NCBI GenBank assembly: GCA_965242615.1
Contig: CBDESR010000004.1
Location: 124,001 to 188,000 of the forward strand
Direction: 5' to 3'
DNA: 64,000 nt
DNA from: CBDBCU01 sp965242615
GTDB taxonomy: Bacteria; Chloroflexota; Dehalococcoidia; Lucifugimonadales; UBA3495
The notes below the pieces were generated by a model, which did not search any database, was not told the DNA's origin, and was given only the letters and a program-made list of their open reading frames with translations. Shown here one piece after another: positions 18,228-27,579 of this stretch. Numbering within the stretch: position 1 is the stretch's first letter; each line of letters opens with the position of its first letter. The position numbers and the translations under genes are program-made.

Positions 18228-19376
18228 CTAGTTTTTGAATTCGCTGACCATACCCAGGAATTGGTCAAAGATATATTCGTTGTCCCGGGGGCCGGGCGAC
18301 GCCTCCGAATGGTATTGGATGGTAAAGAGGGGTATATTCCGATGCCGCAGCCCCTCAACCGTGCCGTCGTTCAGGTTGATGTGGGATACTTCCAGGTCAG
18401 CGGGCAGGGTATCCGGGTTGACCGCAAAGCCGTGATTTTGGGCGGTGATATAAACCCGCCCGGTAGCCAGGTCTTTAACTGGATGATTACCGCCCCGGTG
18501 TCCGAACTTCAGCTTGAAGGTGTCCGCGCCCAAGGCCCGGGCGACCAACTGATGGCCGAGGCAGATGCCCATTACCGGTACCCGGCCTAGGATTTGCCGT
18601 ACATTGCCCACTACATAGTCCAGCAACTGCGGGTCGCCGGGACCGGGGGACAGCAGTATGCCGTCCGGGTTCAGCCCCATAAGGTCCGCCGCCGGCGTAG
18701 CCGCCGGCAGGGCGATAACCTCGCAATCGCGCTGCCGCAGCAACCGTAGGATGTTGTATTTCAGCCCCACATCGGTAACCAGTATGCGGTAGCGGGCCGG
18801 GCCGTGGTCGGCGTCAACAGCCGCCGCCGCATCCGCCGCCACGCTTTCCGGGCCGGCTGCGCCCCAACGATACCATTCCGCCGCGCTGACCGTCTGCACC
18901 AAATCCTGTTCATCATAGCGGGGCATTTCCCGCAGCCGGGCCAAAGCGCCCTCCGGTGCTTCGGCAGTCATCAGCCCCATCATCACGCCCCGCTCCCGTA
19001 GCCGCCGGGTAATGGCCCGGGTGTCCACGCCGCAGATGCCCGGAATATCCTGGGAGCGGAGAAACTCATCCAAGGTGCGGTCGCTGCGGCCGTGGCTGGG
19101 CCGGTCGCAATGCTCCCGGGTAATCAGCCCGGCCACCCGTATCTGGCTGGACTCGAAATCCTGCGGGTTGATGCCATAGTTGCCCACCAAGGGGTAGGTC
19201 AAAGTCACCAGTTGCCCGGCATAGGAAGGGTCGGTAAGCACTTCCTGATAGCCGGTCATACTGGTGTTAAAGACCACTTCGCCGTGACCGGACAAGGGCG
19301 CGCCAAAGGATTCGCCCCGGTGTACCGAGCCGTCCTCGAGAACCAGGTAAGCCGTTCCGCCGTTAGCTGTTGTCAA
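18228..19376 (-). CDS. carA: Carbamoyl-phosphate synthase small subunit
   Basis: 382 residues, normal length. It hydrolyses glutamine and passes ammonia to CarB. The N-terminal CPSase_sm_chain domain shows FNTSMTGYQEVLTDPSYAGQ. The C-terminal class I amidotransferase has SPGPGDP, the nucleophile Cys in GICLGHQ and the His/Glu pair in QYHSEASPGP. It lies downstream of pyrC with a 60-bp gap, in the pyr operon. Confidence 0.96.
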   Translation of the reverse strand: MTTANGGTAYLVLEDGSVHRGESFGAPLSGHGEVVFNTSMTGYQEVLTDPSYAGQLVTLTYPLVGNYGINPQDFESSQIRVAGLITREHCDRPSHGRSDRTLDEFLRSQDIPGICGVDTRAITRRLRERGVMMGLMTAEAPEGALARLREMPRYDEQDLVQTVSAAEWYRWGAAGPESVAADAAAAVDADHGPARYRILVTDVGLKYNILRLLRQRDCEVIALPAATPAADLMGLNPDGILLSPGPGDPQLLDYVVGNVRQILGRVPVMGICLGHQLVARALGADTFKLKFGHRGGNHPVKDLATGRVYITAQNHGFAVNPDTLPADLEVSHINLNDGTVEGLRHRNIPLFTIQYHSEASPGPRDNEYIFDQFLGMVSEFKN

Positions 19377-19436
19377 AATCTTTAACCTCGATTGGTACCA
19401 TTCCCTTTCCCGGATGCCGGGATGGGGATTTAATCG

Positions 19437-20795
19437 CTAACCAGGCAAATCTTGATACACCACTTCCCCATTCACCAGAGTTGCCGCCACTTTGCCCTTG
19501 AGCGCGACGCCCTCCAGGGGCGTGTTGCGACCCTTGGAAGCAAACTCCGCCGTGTCGACCGTCCACTCCCGTTCCGGGTCAAACAGGGTAATATCCGCCG
19601 GGGTGCCGGGGTGCAGGGTTGCCAGTTCCTCAAAAGCCGGCCCCAACACCCGCGCCGGGCCGACGGTCAGCCGGTCAACCAAATCGCTCAAGCTAATCCG
19701 CCCCGGCGGCACCAACGACAGCAAGGAACCTAAAGCCGTCTCAAAAACGCTGATGCCAAAGGCCGCTTCCTGATAAGTAACCTGCTTGCTGGCCGCTTCG
19801 TGGGGGGCGTGGTCGGTGGCAATGCAGTCAATTACGCCCTCAGCCAAGCCTTCAATCAAGGCATCCGCATCCCGGCGGCTTCGCAAGGGCGGATATACCT
19901 TGGTGGCAGTGTCATAGTTAAGGTGGCCGGCGGTATCGGCGGCGCCCTGGTAGCCCAATGCCCAATCATCGGTGAGATAAAGGTGATGGGGGCAAACTTC
20001 AGCGGTTACTGACACGCCGCGCGCCTTGGCTTGCCGTACCAATGCCACCGAGCCGGCGGTGCTTAAATGGGCCAGATGCAGCCAGCCGCCGGTTAGCTCG
20101 GCTAAAGCCAAGTCCCGGGCAATCATCGCTTCCTCAGCGGCCGCCGGGATGCCGGCCAAACCCAAGCGGGTGGAAGTCCATCCCTCTGCCATTACGCCGC
20201 CGGGGCAAAGGGCGTGTTCCTGGCAGTGATTGCTGACCGGCATTTCCAAGTCTAAAGTGTAAGTCAGAGCCAGCCGCATCAGGTTGGCGTCATAAACCGG
20301 GTCGCCGTCGTCGCTGTAAGCTACTACGCCGGCGGCCGCCAGTTCCTCCATTTCTGCCAGTTCCTTGCCATGCCGGCCCTTGGTAACGCAGCCAATGGGA
20401 TAGACCCGCACCACGGCGTCGGCTTTAGCCCGCTGTTTGACCAGTTCCACTACCGCTGCGTTATCGATAGCCGGGTCGGTGTTGGGCATACAGCAGATAG
20501 CGGTAAAGCCGCCCCGGGCCGCCGCTTGGGCGCCGGTGGCAATAGTTTCCTTGTATTCAAAGCCCGGTTCCCGCAAATGGCAGTGCAGGTCAATGAACCC
20601 CGGCGCCGCGACCAAGCCGGCGGCCGGCATAACCCGGCAGCCTTCAGGAATGTCGTCGTCGGTCAGCCGCGGGCCGGCGGAAAGGATCCGACCGTCCTGA
20701 ATCAGGATGTCGCCCACCGCGTCCAGACCCCGGCCGGGGTCAACGATGCGGGCTTCCTGAATTAGCGTCAGATTTGCAGTTGCGCCGTTAAACAC
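19437..20795 (-). CDS. pyrC: Dihydroorotase
   Basis: 452 residues. It cyclises carbamoyl aspartate to dihydroorotate. The zinc-binding HCHLREPGFEYKE motif appears near residue 71, and further metal ligands are seen in SNHCQEH, HLAHLST and ATDHAPH. This is the longer class I dihydroorotase. It is preceded by pyrB with a 10-bp gap, which supports co-transcription. Confidence 0.96.
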   Translation of the reverse strand: MFNGATANLTLIQEARIVDPGRGLDAVGDILIQDGRILSAGPRLTDDDIPEGCRVMPAAGLVAAPGFIDLHCHLREPGFEYKETIATGAQAAARGGFTAICCMPNTDPAIDNAAVVELVKQRAKADAVVRVYPIGCVTKGRHGKELAEMEELAAAGVVAYSDDGDPVYDANLMRLALTYTLDLEMPVSNHCQEHALCPGGVMAEGWTSTRLGLAGIPAAAEEAMIARDLALAELTGGWLHLAHLSTAGSVALVRQAKARGVSVTAEVCPHHLYLTDDWALGYQGAADTAGHLNYDTATKVYPPLRSRRDADALIEGLAEGVIDCIATDHAPHEAASKQVTYQEAAFGISVFETALGSLLSLVPPGRISLSDLVDRLTVGPARVLGPAFEELATLHPGTPADITLFDPEREWTVDTAEFASKGRNTPLEGVALKGKVAATLVNGEVVYQDLPG

Positions 20796-20805
20796 CTTAA
20801 TCCCC

Positions 20806-21885
20806 TTACCGACCGTTAAGTTCCGCCGGCATACCGTTGCCGGCCGTTGCTCTTTCCGCTTCCTTGGCCCCGCGTCCGGCGCAAAGTTGATACAACAAAG
20901 CCATCCGCACGGCTACCCCGTTAGTTACCTGTTCCTCAATTACCGAATAGCCGCCGTGGGCTACCGCCGTGCTGATTTCAATGCCTTCGTTCATTGGCCC
21001 GGGGTGCATTACCAGCACGCCGGGCTTGGCTCGTTCCAGGCGGGCCGCGGTCACCTGCCAGCGGCGGACATATTCCCGCAGGCTGGGCAAAAAGCCGCCG
21101 TGCTGCCGCTCCGATTGGAGCCGCAATGCCATTACCACATCCGCATCGGCAATCGCTCGGTCTAAATCGGTATCCACTTCCACTTGATTAAAGGGATGGC
21201 TTTCCTCCCGGTCGCCGCCGCAGCCCAGTAAATCCAAGGGCAACAAGGTAGCCGGGCCGCACAGCGTAACCCGCGCGCCCAACCGGGTCAAACCCCACAA
21301 GTCGGAGCGGGCTACCCGGCTGTGCAGCACATCACCGACGATGACGACTTTTTTATCCCGCAGGCCGCCGGTCTTTTCCCGGATGGTGTATAAGTCCAGC
21401 AAAGCTTGGGTCGGGTGGGCGTGCATTCCATCCCCGGCGTTGACAATACTGACCTGCGGCAGGTAGCGGGCCAGCAGGTAAGGGGCGCCGGAATGGGGAT
21501 GGCGGAGGACGATAACATCCACGCCCATAGCCTGCAAGGTCAAGCCGGTATTCAGCAAGGACTCTCCCTTTTCGACGCTGCTGCCGGAAACGGACATATT
21601 GATGACATCGGCGCTCAATACCTTGCCGGCTTCCTCAAAGGAGATGCGGGTGCGGGTGCTGGCTTCGTAAAACAGCGTAACGATGACCCGGCCGCGCAGG
21701 GCGGGGACTTTTTTGATGTCCCGGCGCAGCACTTCCCGCATCCCGGCCGCGCCGTCCAGGGCCGCAACAATCTCCGCCGGCGAAAAATCATCCAAGTCCA
21801 GCACATTGCGCCGGGGCTGATCGGCGGCGGCCGGGACGGAAACCGCCCGGTCAACGCTGGCGTACGCAACTTGCGGGATTGCCAT
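20806..21885 (-). CDS. pyrB: Aspartate carbamoyltransferase catalytic subunit
   Basis: 359 residues, longer than the usual 310 because of an N-terminal extension of about 25 residues and a C-terminal tail. The carbamoyl-phosphate site is STRTRISFEEAG near residue 75 and HPTQALLDL near 156. It catalyses the committed step of pyrimidine synthesis. No pyrI-type regulatory subunit is present nearby, as expected for the PyrR-controlled type. It lies between pyrR (5-bp gap) and pyrC. Confidence 0.96.
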   Translation of the reverse strand: MAIPQVAYASVDRAVSVPAAADQPRRNVLDLDDFSPAEIVAALDGAAGMREVLRRDIKKVPALRGRVIVTLFYEASTRTRISFEEAGKVLSADVINMSVSGSSVEKGESLLNTGLTLQAMGVDVIVLRHPHSGAPYLLARYLPQVSIVNAGDGMHAHPTQALLDLYTIREKTGGLRDKKVVIVGDVLHSRVARSDLWGLTRLGARVTLCGPATLLPLDLLGCGGDREESHPFNQVEVDTDLDRAIADADVVMALRLQSERQHGGFLPSLREYVRRWQVTAARLERAKPGVLVMHPGPMNEGIEISTAVAHGGYSVIEEQVTNGVAVRMALLYQLCAGRGAKEAERATAGNGMPAELNGR

Positions 21886-21890
21886 AGCCG

Positions 21891-22427
21891 CTAACCCTCC
21901 CTCCGGACAATAGCCGCTTCATCCCGGCCGTCGATTTCGGTCAACCGCACCTTGACCTGTTCCTCCCGGCTGGTGGGAATGTTCTTGCCTACATAGTCGG
22001 CGCGGATGGGCAATTCCCGGTGGCCGCGGTCGAGCAAAACGGCAAGCTGCACCTGGCGGGGCCGGCCCAAATCGTTCAGGGCATCCAAAGCGGCCCGGAC
22101 GGTGCGCCCGGTGAACAGCACGTCATCGACCAGCACCACGGTTTTGCCCCCGATGTCCACCGGAAAGCGGGTCGGCTTGACTACCGGGCTGACCCGTTCC
22201 TGCAAGTCATCCCGGTACAGGTTGATGTCGAGTTCGGCCAAGGGGATGCGGCTGCCCTCAAAGCGCAGGATGTTCTGCTCCAAACGGCGGGACAGGGGGA
22301 CGCCGCGGGTATGGATACCCACCAGCGCCAAGCCGGCGACGCCCCGGTTCCGCTCGAGGATTTCGTGGGACACCCGGGCCAAGGCCCGTTGGATGTCCGG
22401 TTCATTCATTATCTGCCGTTCCGCCAT
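21891..22427 (-). CDS. pyrR: Bifunctional pyr operon regulator / uracil phosphoribosyltransferase
   Basis: 178 residues from ATG 22427, preceded by AAAGGCAAG; a TTG at 22445 is less likely. The PRPP-binding loop VVLVDDVLFTGRTVRAALD is clear, and the N-terminal segment (LARVSHEILERNRG) is typical of PyrR. In Gram-positive bacteria PyrR binds a conserved RNA hairpin in the pyr leader in response to UMP and causes termination or blocks translation. A matching RNA motif lies in the leader of this operon at 23179-23199. Confidence 0.94.
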   Translation of the reverse strand: MAERQIMNEPDIQRALARVSHEILERNRGVAGLALVGIHTRGVPLSRRLEQNILRFEGSRIPLAELDINLYRDDLQERVSPVVKPTRFPVDIGGKTVVLVDDVLFTGRTVRAALDALNDLGRPRQVQLAVLLDRGHRELPIRADYVGKNIPTSREEQVKVRLTEIDGRDEAAIVRREG

Positions 22428-22471
22428 TTTCTTGCCTTTGACCAACCGACCCGGATTCGGGCAAATTACCG

Positions 22472-23017
22472 CTAGCGGCCCATCGCCTTGACCGCCGCCA
22501 AGAGTTTGTCCATTCCTTCCGCCAGCAGCGCGGCAACGGCCGGGTCTAGCAGCTCACCGGCCGGGCTGAATACGCTGGCGGCGTTGGGAATCAAGACCAG
22601 GGGCTTGGGAACTACCCAGCAGCCTTCGCATTGCAGGCAGTCGGAGAGGTGCAGATGCATCCGGATGCCGCCGGATTTGCCGGGCGTAGTTCCCATAGCA
22701 AAAGCCACCTGATCGGTTAAGGCGTTGGGCGGGCGGCTGCACCATTCAATAGCGTTTTTCAGCACGGCCGGGATGGAATGGTTGAACTCCGGGGCGGCAA
22801 TCAGGATGCCGTCCGCCCGGTGCAGGGCGTCCCGCAAAGCGGCGACCGGCTCCGGGAATTCGCCGCCGTCCAGGTCGCCGTTAAAGAGCGGCAAGTCGGA
22901 CAAGCTGCCCTCGGTAACTACAACGCCCCTTTCCCGCAGCAGCCGCGCGGCGACAGTGGAAAGTTTGTGATTCCAGGAATCCGGGCGCAGGCTGGCGACG
23001 ATGCTGACGATTTCCAT
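22472..23017 (-). CDS. NADPH-dependent FMN reductase family protein
   Basis: 181 residues from ATG 23017 with a GGGAG site; a longer open frame to 23134 would run through the terminator hairpin and is rejected. It has the flavodoxin-like fold, with a phosphate-binding start SIVASLRPDSWNHKL, the PEFNHSIPAVLKNAIEW motif typical of NAD(P)H-dependent FMN/quinone reductases, and a central GTTPGKSGG. It is the first gene of the pyr operon, 44 bp before pyrR. Supplying reduced flavin or quinone redox for the pathway is only a guess. Confidence 0.87.
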   Translation of the reverse strand: MEIVSIVASLRPDSWNHKLSTVAARLLRERGVVVTEGSLSDLPLFNGDLDGGEFPEPVAALRDALHRADGILIAAPEFNHSIPAVLKNAIEWCSRPPNALTDQVAFAMGTTPGKSGGIRMHLHLSDCLQCEGCWVVPKPLVLIPNAASVFSPAGELLDPAVAALLAEGMDKLLAAVKAMGR

Positions 23018-23079
23018 TGCTGAACTCCCGCTGACTTGAGCAATGCCGGCTTTCCGGTATCCCGACCTTGCCGGCCGGC

Positions 23080-23114
23080 CAACAAAATACCCCTTGCCGG
23101 GCGGCGGCAAGGGG
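23080..23114 (-). terminator. Attenuator terminator in the pyr operon leader
   Basis: On the - strand the 10-bp stem CCCCTTGCCG/CGGCAAGGGG with a 5-nt loop is followed by TATTTTGTT. It lies 73 bp before the first start codon of the pyr operon. Together with the PyrR-binding-like motif upstream it has the layout of PyrR-controlled attenuation. An upstream GGATA (in the RNA) could pair with UAUCC just before the terminator arm as an antiterminator; this is inference. Confidence 0.65.
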
Positions 23115-23178
23115 ATACGGCGCGTTGCAGTCATTTGTACCCTATCCGGGATACAAGAACTGAAATCGGGCGGTAACG

Positions 23179-23199
23179 CTTTGCCAGCCTCGCCGGACT
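23179..23199 (-). ncRNA. PyrR-binding RNA motif (pyr leader)
   Basis: Read on the - strand, the sequence AGUCCGGCGAGGCUGGCAAAG contains UCCNGNGAGGCU, the conserved loop bound by PyrR in Gram-positive pyr leaders. The flanking GCAGUC can pair with GACUGC about 60 nt downstream. It is 162 bp upstream of the first operon gene, and pyrR itself is the second gene, as in autogenous systems. Confidence 0.7.
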
Positions 23200-23431
23200 G
23201 CTTAAAAGCCGGTCAATCCACTACGGACTGACCTTGCCCATTAGGGTGTTTAGTTTTGTTGGGGGATATAGTAACAGATTTTTGCGGCGGGGGAAAGGGG
23301 AAATCAGGGCGGGTTTCGGGGCAATTGCAGATACTTGGCGGCATACTGCCGCCACTCTCGCTTTCGGGGGAAGGACGGTTGCGATGGGCGATAGCTTTGG
23401 GCAGCGTAACTTGGTGTTGCGGTTAAAGAAT

Positions 23432-23461
23432 CCGGGGCGGGCTGTACCAAGCCCGCCCCGG
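23432..23461 (-). terminator. Terminator hairpin after family copy 2
   Basis: Perfect 12-bp stem (ccggggcgggct, loop gtacca, agcccgccccgg), 31 bp beyond the stop codon of copy 2, followed on the - strand by ATTCTTT. Confidence 0.6.
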
Positions 23462-23492
23462 TTGGGGTTGTGGGGTTGGTGGGCGGCCGGGG

Positions 23493-24355
23493 TTAGCGGC
23501 GGACTCGCTTGCGGCAGGTGGCGGTGTAGGGGCGTTCAATGCTGGCTATGAACTGGAAGCCGGTTGCGGGCTCCAGGCTATAGTGGTAAAACCGGCCATC
23601 GTCCAACTCAATGTTGCGGACTTGCGAGTAGCCGAGTTCCCGGCATTTGGCGCGGGCATCGGCTGCGATGCGGGATTGCAGGTTGTCGGCCCAGTCGTTG
23701 AACCAAGCCTGGCCGGAGTTGGTGTTGGTAATCCAGTTTTGGTACGCGGACTCCGCGTTGCTCTTGGCGGTAGCCTCGTCTGGGTCGGCCGCGCCGGAGT
23801 TAATCCCGTACTGGAGAACGGCGGACAACGGCTTATTTTTCCAAGTATAGCGCCGCCGCCGTTCCTCCCGGGGGAACTCAAAGATGAGGTCGCGGGAGAC
23901 GCCGGTAACGCCGGATTCGCCGTCGGTGAGATAGCCCTCTTGGGCGGCGAGGAAGCCGCGGAAGTTGCCGCTTTGGCCGAAATAGACGGTGTCGTCGCGT
24001 TCGTTGCGGTCCCGACCGGCAACCCAAGTTTCGGCTTTGGTCCAGGTGTCGGACTGGTCGATGGCGCAATAGATGGACTTGCCGCGGTTGGCGGCCAAGG
24101 ATTCGAGGATCATCGAGACGCGGGCGTCCTCGGCGTCGGCCACGGCGGGGGACTCTTGCCAGTCATCGCAGTCCCAAGGGATGGAGCGGGGGGCGGCCTC
24201 AGCCGCGCCTACATAGAACAAGCGTTCTGGGGGGGGGGTAATTCGGAATTGGAGCGGGTGAGGGCCGGTGCGGCGCGGCCGCTGTCATTGGCAAAGGCGG
24301 CGGCCAAGGCCAACAAGCCGACCACGGCCATGGCGGATACGAGGACGCGAAACAT
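23493..24355 (-). CDS. Secreted repeat-family protein copy 2, signal peptide out of frame at a C10 tract
   Basis: A signal peptide (MFRVLVSAMAVVGLLALAAAFA) starts at ATG 24355 with AAAAGGAG upstream. The mature frame runs from about 24221 to 23493. Between them lie ten consecutive C on the coding strand (complement of 24229-24238), one more than in copy 1. The signal frame ends at a TAG just after the tract; 8 or 11 C would restore a full protein. The segment from the tract into the module is almost identical in DNA to copy 1. The variable part (WKNKPLSAVLQYG onward) has a CRELGYS motif and ends in YTATCRKRVRR. Function unknown. Confidence 0.65.
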
Positions 24356-24392
24356 AGCGGTTGCTCCTTTTGGTGGTTGAGGTTGGGGATTA

Positions 24393-24421
24393 AGGTAAGG
24401 GATGGAGTGGGGTTTTGTCAA
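24393..24421 (-). promoter_or_regulatory. Promoter of family copy 2
   Basis: TTGACA (complement of 24416-24421), 17-bp spacer and TTACCT (complement of 24393-24398), the same layout as copy 1. Confidence 0.5.
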
Positions 24422-24508
24422 GGATTGGGGGATGGAGTTTTTTGAGGGGATTTAGCGAGGGAAAGGGGAAATGGAGGTTTGAATTTGAGTCGGGGGATAT
24501 AACGAGGC

Positions 24509-24640
24509 GCGATGGAACCGGGAACTAACTGCGATGGAACCGGGAACGAGGCGCAATGGAACTGAAAACTAGCTGCGATGGAACCGGAAACAAGCCGCGA
24601 TGGAACTGAAAACTAACTGCGATGGAACCGGGAACGAGGT
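24509..24640. repeat. 22-bp tandem repeat, six units
   Basis: Six head-to-tail units of a 22-bp sequence starting gcgatggaaccgggaac, with units differing at a few positions (for example actgaaaact in units 3 and 5). It lies in a 705-bp gene-free stretch between copy 2 and ribF. There are no spacers, so it is a minisatellite rather than a CRISPR. Confidence 0.9.
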
Positions 24641-24751
24641 GGGATTAAGGGTTTTGGGCGGAGGCGGCGATGCCGATGGGGATACCCTTGGGGCATATTT
24701 CGGGGGATGCGGAGGGAGGGCGGTGGATGCCCTTTGCTCCTCTCGAGACGT

Positions 24752-24858
24752 CGAGATTCCTCGGCTGTCGCCTCGGAATGACATGGAGGAAGGCGGCGGG
24801 AGTTTGGGAAGTTTTTAAGGGCGGGCGGTTCTGGATTCCCACTTTCGTGGGAATGACG
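24752..24858. repeat. Palindromic repeats of families C and A
   Basis: Family C (gattcctcggctgtcgcctcgg type) at 24752-24786 and family A (tggattcccactttcgtggg type) at 24829-24858, in the gap before ribF. The rest of 24361-25060 shows no gene that I can support. Confidence 0.85.
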
Positions 24859-25060
24859 ATTTCTATATGCAATAGCCCCGGGCTTGCCCGGGGGTTTTGG
24901 TTGACGCTGTTTGAGGGCTTGTGCTACTATCGGCGGCAAAATTGCGCCTTGGCAAAATTGGCACCGTTAGAATTGCGCCCCAATCGCGCGGGATTGACTA
25001 AAGGCGGGGTTGGGGCGGGCAAGTTGGGCGGGTAGTTACTTTCCAGGATATAGGGTCAGG

Positions 25061-25990
25061 ATGAACTTTCGTCAGCAGCTGGGTCAGGCCGCCCCGGAGC
25101 GGGAAACGGTGATTACGATCGGCGTCTTTGACGGGGTGCATCGCGGCCATGCTTACCTGCTGCAACGGCTGCTGGACTTGGCCGGTCCGGATTATCTGCC
25201 GGCGGTGCTGACTTTTGCCAATCACCCGGTTACGGTGCTGCAACCGGGGCGGCAGGTGTCGTTTCTCACTACCTCGGAGCAGAAAGCCGGGCTGCTGGCG
25301 GCGCAGGGGGTGGAGTTGGTGGTGTCGCTGGAGTTCACGGCGGAGTTGGCGCAGTTGACGGCGCGGGAGTTTGTGCGGCTGCTGGTTGAGGAATTGCGGA
25401 TGAAGGGGCTGGTGGTGGGGCCGGATTTTGCTTTGGGGCGGAATCGGGAGGGCAATGCCGATTTTTTGCGGGAGTTGGGCCGGGAGATGGGGTTTTGGGT
25501 GGAAACTTTGGAGCCGCTGCTGCTGGGGGGAACTTTGGTGAAAAGCCGGGCGGTGCGGCAGGCGATTACGGAGGGGGAAGTGGCGGCGGCGGCCGATTTG
25601 CTGGGGCGGGAGTATGCGCTGACCGGTCGGGTGGCGACCGGCGACCGGCGGGGGCGGGAGTTGGGCTTTCCTACGGCTAATCTGGATATTGCCCCGGAAA
25701 TGGCGTTACCGGGGGACGGCATCTATGCTACTTGGGCGGTGGTGGACGGGATACGGCGGCCGGCGGCGACGAGTATCGGCGTCCGGCCGACTTTCGGGCT
25801 GACGGAGCGGCTGGTCGAGGTTTATATTCTGGACTTTGCCGGGGATTTGTACGGGCGGGATTTGGAAGTGGGGTTTGTCGCCAAGCTCCGCAATCAGGAG
25901 GCTTTTCCGAATCTGGAGAGTTTGGTGGAACAGATCAACCGGGATGTGAGGGATACGCGGCGGACTTTGGCCGGGGTCGGGAGAGAATGA
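25061..25990 (+). CDS. ribF: Bifunctional riboflavin kinase / FAD synthetase
   Basis: 309 residues. The N-terminal FAD synthetase domain shows the nucleotidyltransferase motif IGVFDGVHRGH near residue 22. The C-terminal riboflavin kinase domain shows GRVATGDRRGRELGFPTANL near 190 and GVRPTFG. It makes FMN and FAD from riboflavin. The ATG at 25061 sits after TAGGGTCAGG. The stop overlaps the tyrS start (ATGA), so the two are co-translated. Confidence 0.95.
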   Translation: MNFRQQLGQAAPERETVITIGVFDGVHRGHAYLLQRLLDLAGPDYLPAVLTFANHPVTVLQPGRQVSFLTTSEQKAGLLAAQGVELVVSLEFTAELAQLTAREFVRLLVEELRMKGLVVGPDFALGRNREGNADFLRELGREMGFWVETLEPLLLGGTLVKSRAVRQAITEGEVAAAADLLGREYALTGRVATGDRRGRELGFPTANLDIAPEMALPGDGIYATWAVVDGIRRPAATSIGVRPTFGLTERLVEVYILDFAGDLYGRDLEVGFVAKLRNQEAFPNLESLVEQINRDVRDTRRTLAGVGRE

Positions 25991-27204
25991 TGGCGGTCAG
26001 CCCGGGGGAATTGGAGCGCATTACCCGGCGCGGGGTCAGCGATATTATCGTCCGGGAGGAGTTTGTGCGGCGGCTCCAGTCGGGGGCGGCGCTGCGGCTC
26101 AAGATGGGGTTCGACCCGAGTCGGCCGGATATTCATTTGGGTCATGTAGTGGGGCTGCGGAAACTGCGGCAACTGCAAGAGTTGGGGCATCAGGTCATCC
26201 TGATTGTGGGGGACTGGACGGCGCAAATCGGGGATCCGAGCGGGCGGTCGGTGACGCGGCCGATGCTATCCCATCAGGAAGTGATTGACAATGCCGAGTC
26301 GTACTTGCGGCAGTTTTTCAAGGTGGTGGACGCCGACCGGGCGGAGGTGGTGTGGCAAAGTGAGTGGTTTAGGAAGTTCTCCCTAGCGGATGTTATCGGG
26401 TTGACCGGGCGGTTTACGGTGGCGCAGTTTCTGGAGCGGGATGATTTTGCCCAACGGTTCCGAGAACACCGGCCGATTGCGATAACCGAGCTGCTGTATC
26501 CGCTGCTGCAAGCCTACGATTCGGTGGCAATCGAGGCGGATGTGGAGTTTGGCGGGACGGATCAGATGTTTAACCTGCTGGTGGGGCGGGAATTGCAGGG
26601 GATGATGGGGCAGCAGCCGCAGCAGTGTTTTCTGATGCCGATTTTGCCGGGTACCGACGGGGTACAAAAGATGAGCAAGAGCCTGGATAATTATGTGGGG
26701 GTGGAGGAGGCGCCGGCGGAGATGTACGGCAAGCTGATGTCGCTGCCGGATGGGCTGATTATCCCTTATTTTGACTACTTGACGGATGCGCCGGAGGCGG
26801 AGTTGGCGGAGATGGGGCGGGATATAGCGGCGGAAAGGGTCAATCCGATGGAGTTGAAAAAGCGGCTGGCGGGGGAAATTACCGGCTTTTTTCACGACGC
26901 GGCGGCGGCTACGGCGGCGCGGGAAAGGTTTGAGCGGGTGGTGCAGCGGCGGGCCTTGCCGGAGGATATGCCGGTAGTAGCGTTGGCAAGTTTGACCGGG
27001 CCGCGGTGGAGCAATGCGCTGGCGGCGGCCGGGCTGGTGTCAAGTGTGGGGGAGGGGAAGCGGATGATCAGCCAGGGGGCGGTGGAACTTTACCCGCCGG
27101 AGGGGGAATCTTATCGGTTGAGTGGGGATGACGCCTATACGCCGCCGCCGCCGGGGACGGCGGTAAAGGTGGGACGGCGGCGGTTTGCGTCTTTGGAGGG
27201 GTGA
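25987..27204 (+). CDS. tyrS: Tyrosyl-tRNA synthetase
   Basis: 405 residues from ATG 25987 (a second ATG follows immediately). A class I synthetase with HLGH (HIGH motif) near residue 50 and KMSKS near 230. The intervening EFGGTDQMFNLLVGRELQ and the spacing place it in the TyrZ/TyrRS type 2 group. A C-terminal S4 RNA-binding domain ends at VKVGRRRFASL. It charges tRNA-Tyr in the cytoplasm. Confidence 0.96.
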   Translation: MMAVSPGELERITRRGVSDIIVREEFVRRLQSGAALRLKMGFDPSRPDIHLGHVVGLRKLRQLQELGHQVILIVGDWTAQIGDPSGRSVTRPMLSHQEVIDNAESYLRQFFKVVDADRAEVVWQSEWFRKFSLADVIGLTGRFTVAQFLERDDFAQRFREHRPIAITELLYPLLQAYDSVAIEADVEFGGTDQMFNLLVGRELQGMMGQQPQQCFLMPILPGTDGVQKMSKSLDNYVGVEEAPAEMYGKLMSLPDGLIIPYFDYLTDAPEAELAEMGRDIAAERVNPMELKKRLAGEITGFFHDAAAATAARERFERVVQRRALPEDMPVVALASLTGPRWSNALAAAGLVSSVGEGKRMISQGAVELYPPEGESYRLSGDDAYTPPPPGTAVKVGRRRFASLEG

Positions 27205-27251
27205 TTGGGGGGGTATTGCGTATATTTGGCGGCTTGCTTGCCGGGGTTCTC

Positions 27252-27520
27252 GGGGAAATGGGAATCTAGAGTCGCCGGCTTGTCTGGATTCCCACTTTCG
27301 TGGGAATGACGGTGGAAGGGTGGGGATGACGGTTTCTGTGGCAGACAGGCGGCTAGGTCATTCCGGGCACAGGGAGGAAGCTAAAAGTCCGGTGAGGAGT
27401 CAAGGGCGGGCATTTTAGATTCCTCGGCTACGCCTCGGAATGACATAGGTGGGGCGTTGGGATGACATAGCCATAAGGTCGGGTATCCGGGGCGTCAATA
27501 ATTAGGGTGAGTACGCCCGG
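27252..27520. repeat. Palindromic repeats of families A, C and D between tyrS and the molybdenum hydroxylase gene
   Basis: Family A at 27283-27312, C at 27418-27447 and D (gcgtcaataattagggtga type) at about 27483-27518. The C-to-D stretch recurs in the same order near 62615-62735. I see no gene in 27205-27579. Confidence 0.8.
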
Positions 27521-27579
27521 CCATTAGCCAAACAGCCAAACTAGTATCGGGTCAGACCGGTTCATTAGGGGAGGGAATT

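Noticed and set aside
22472..23134. Longer FMN reductase starting at 23134
   Set aside because: The extra part is translated from the terminator hairpin and leader; the ATG at 23017 has the ribosome-binding site.
24509..24640. CRISPR-like array
   Set aside because: Units are directly adjacent without spacers and there are no cas genes, so it is a tandem repeat.
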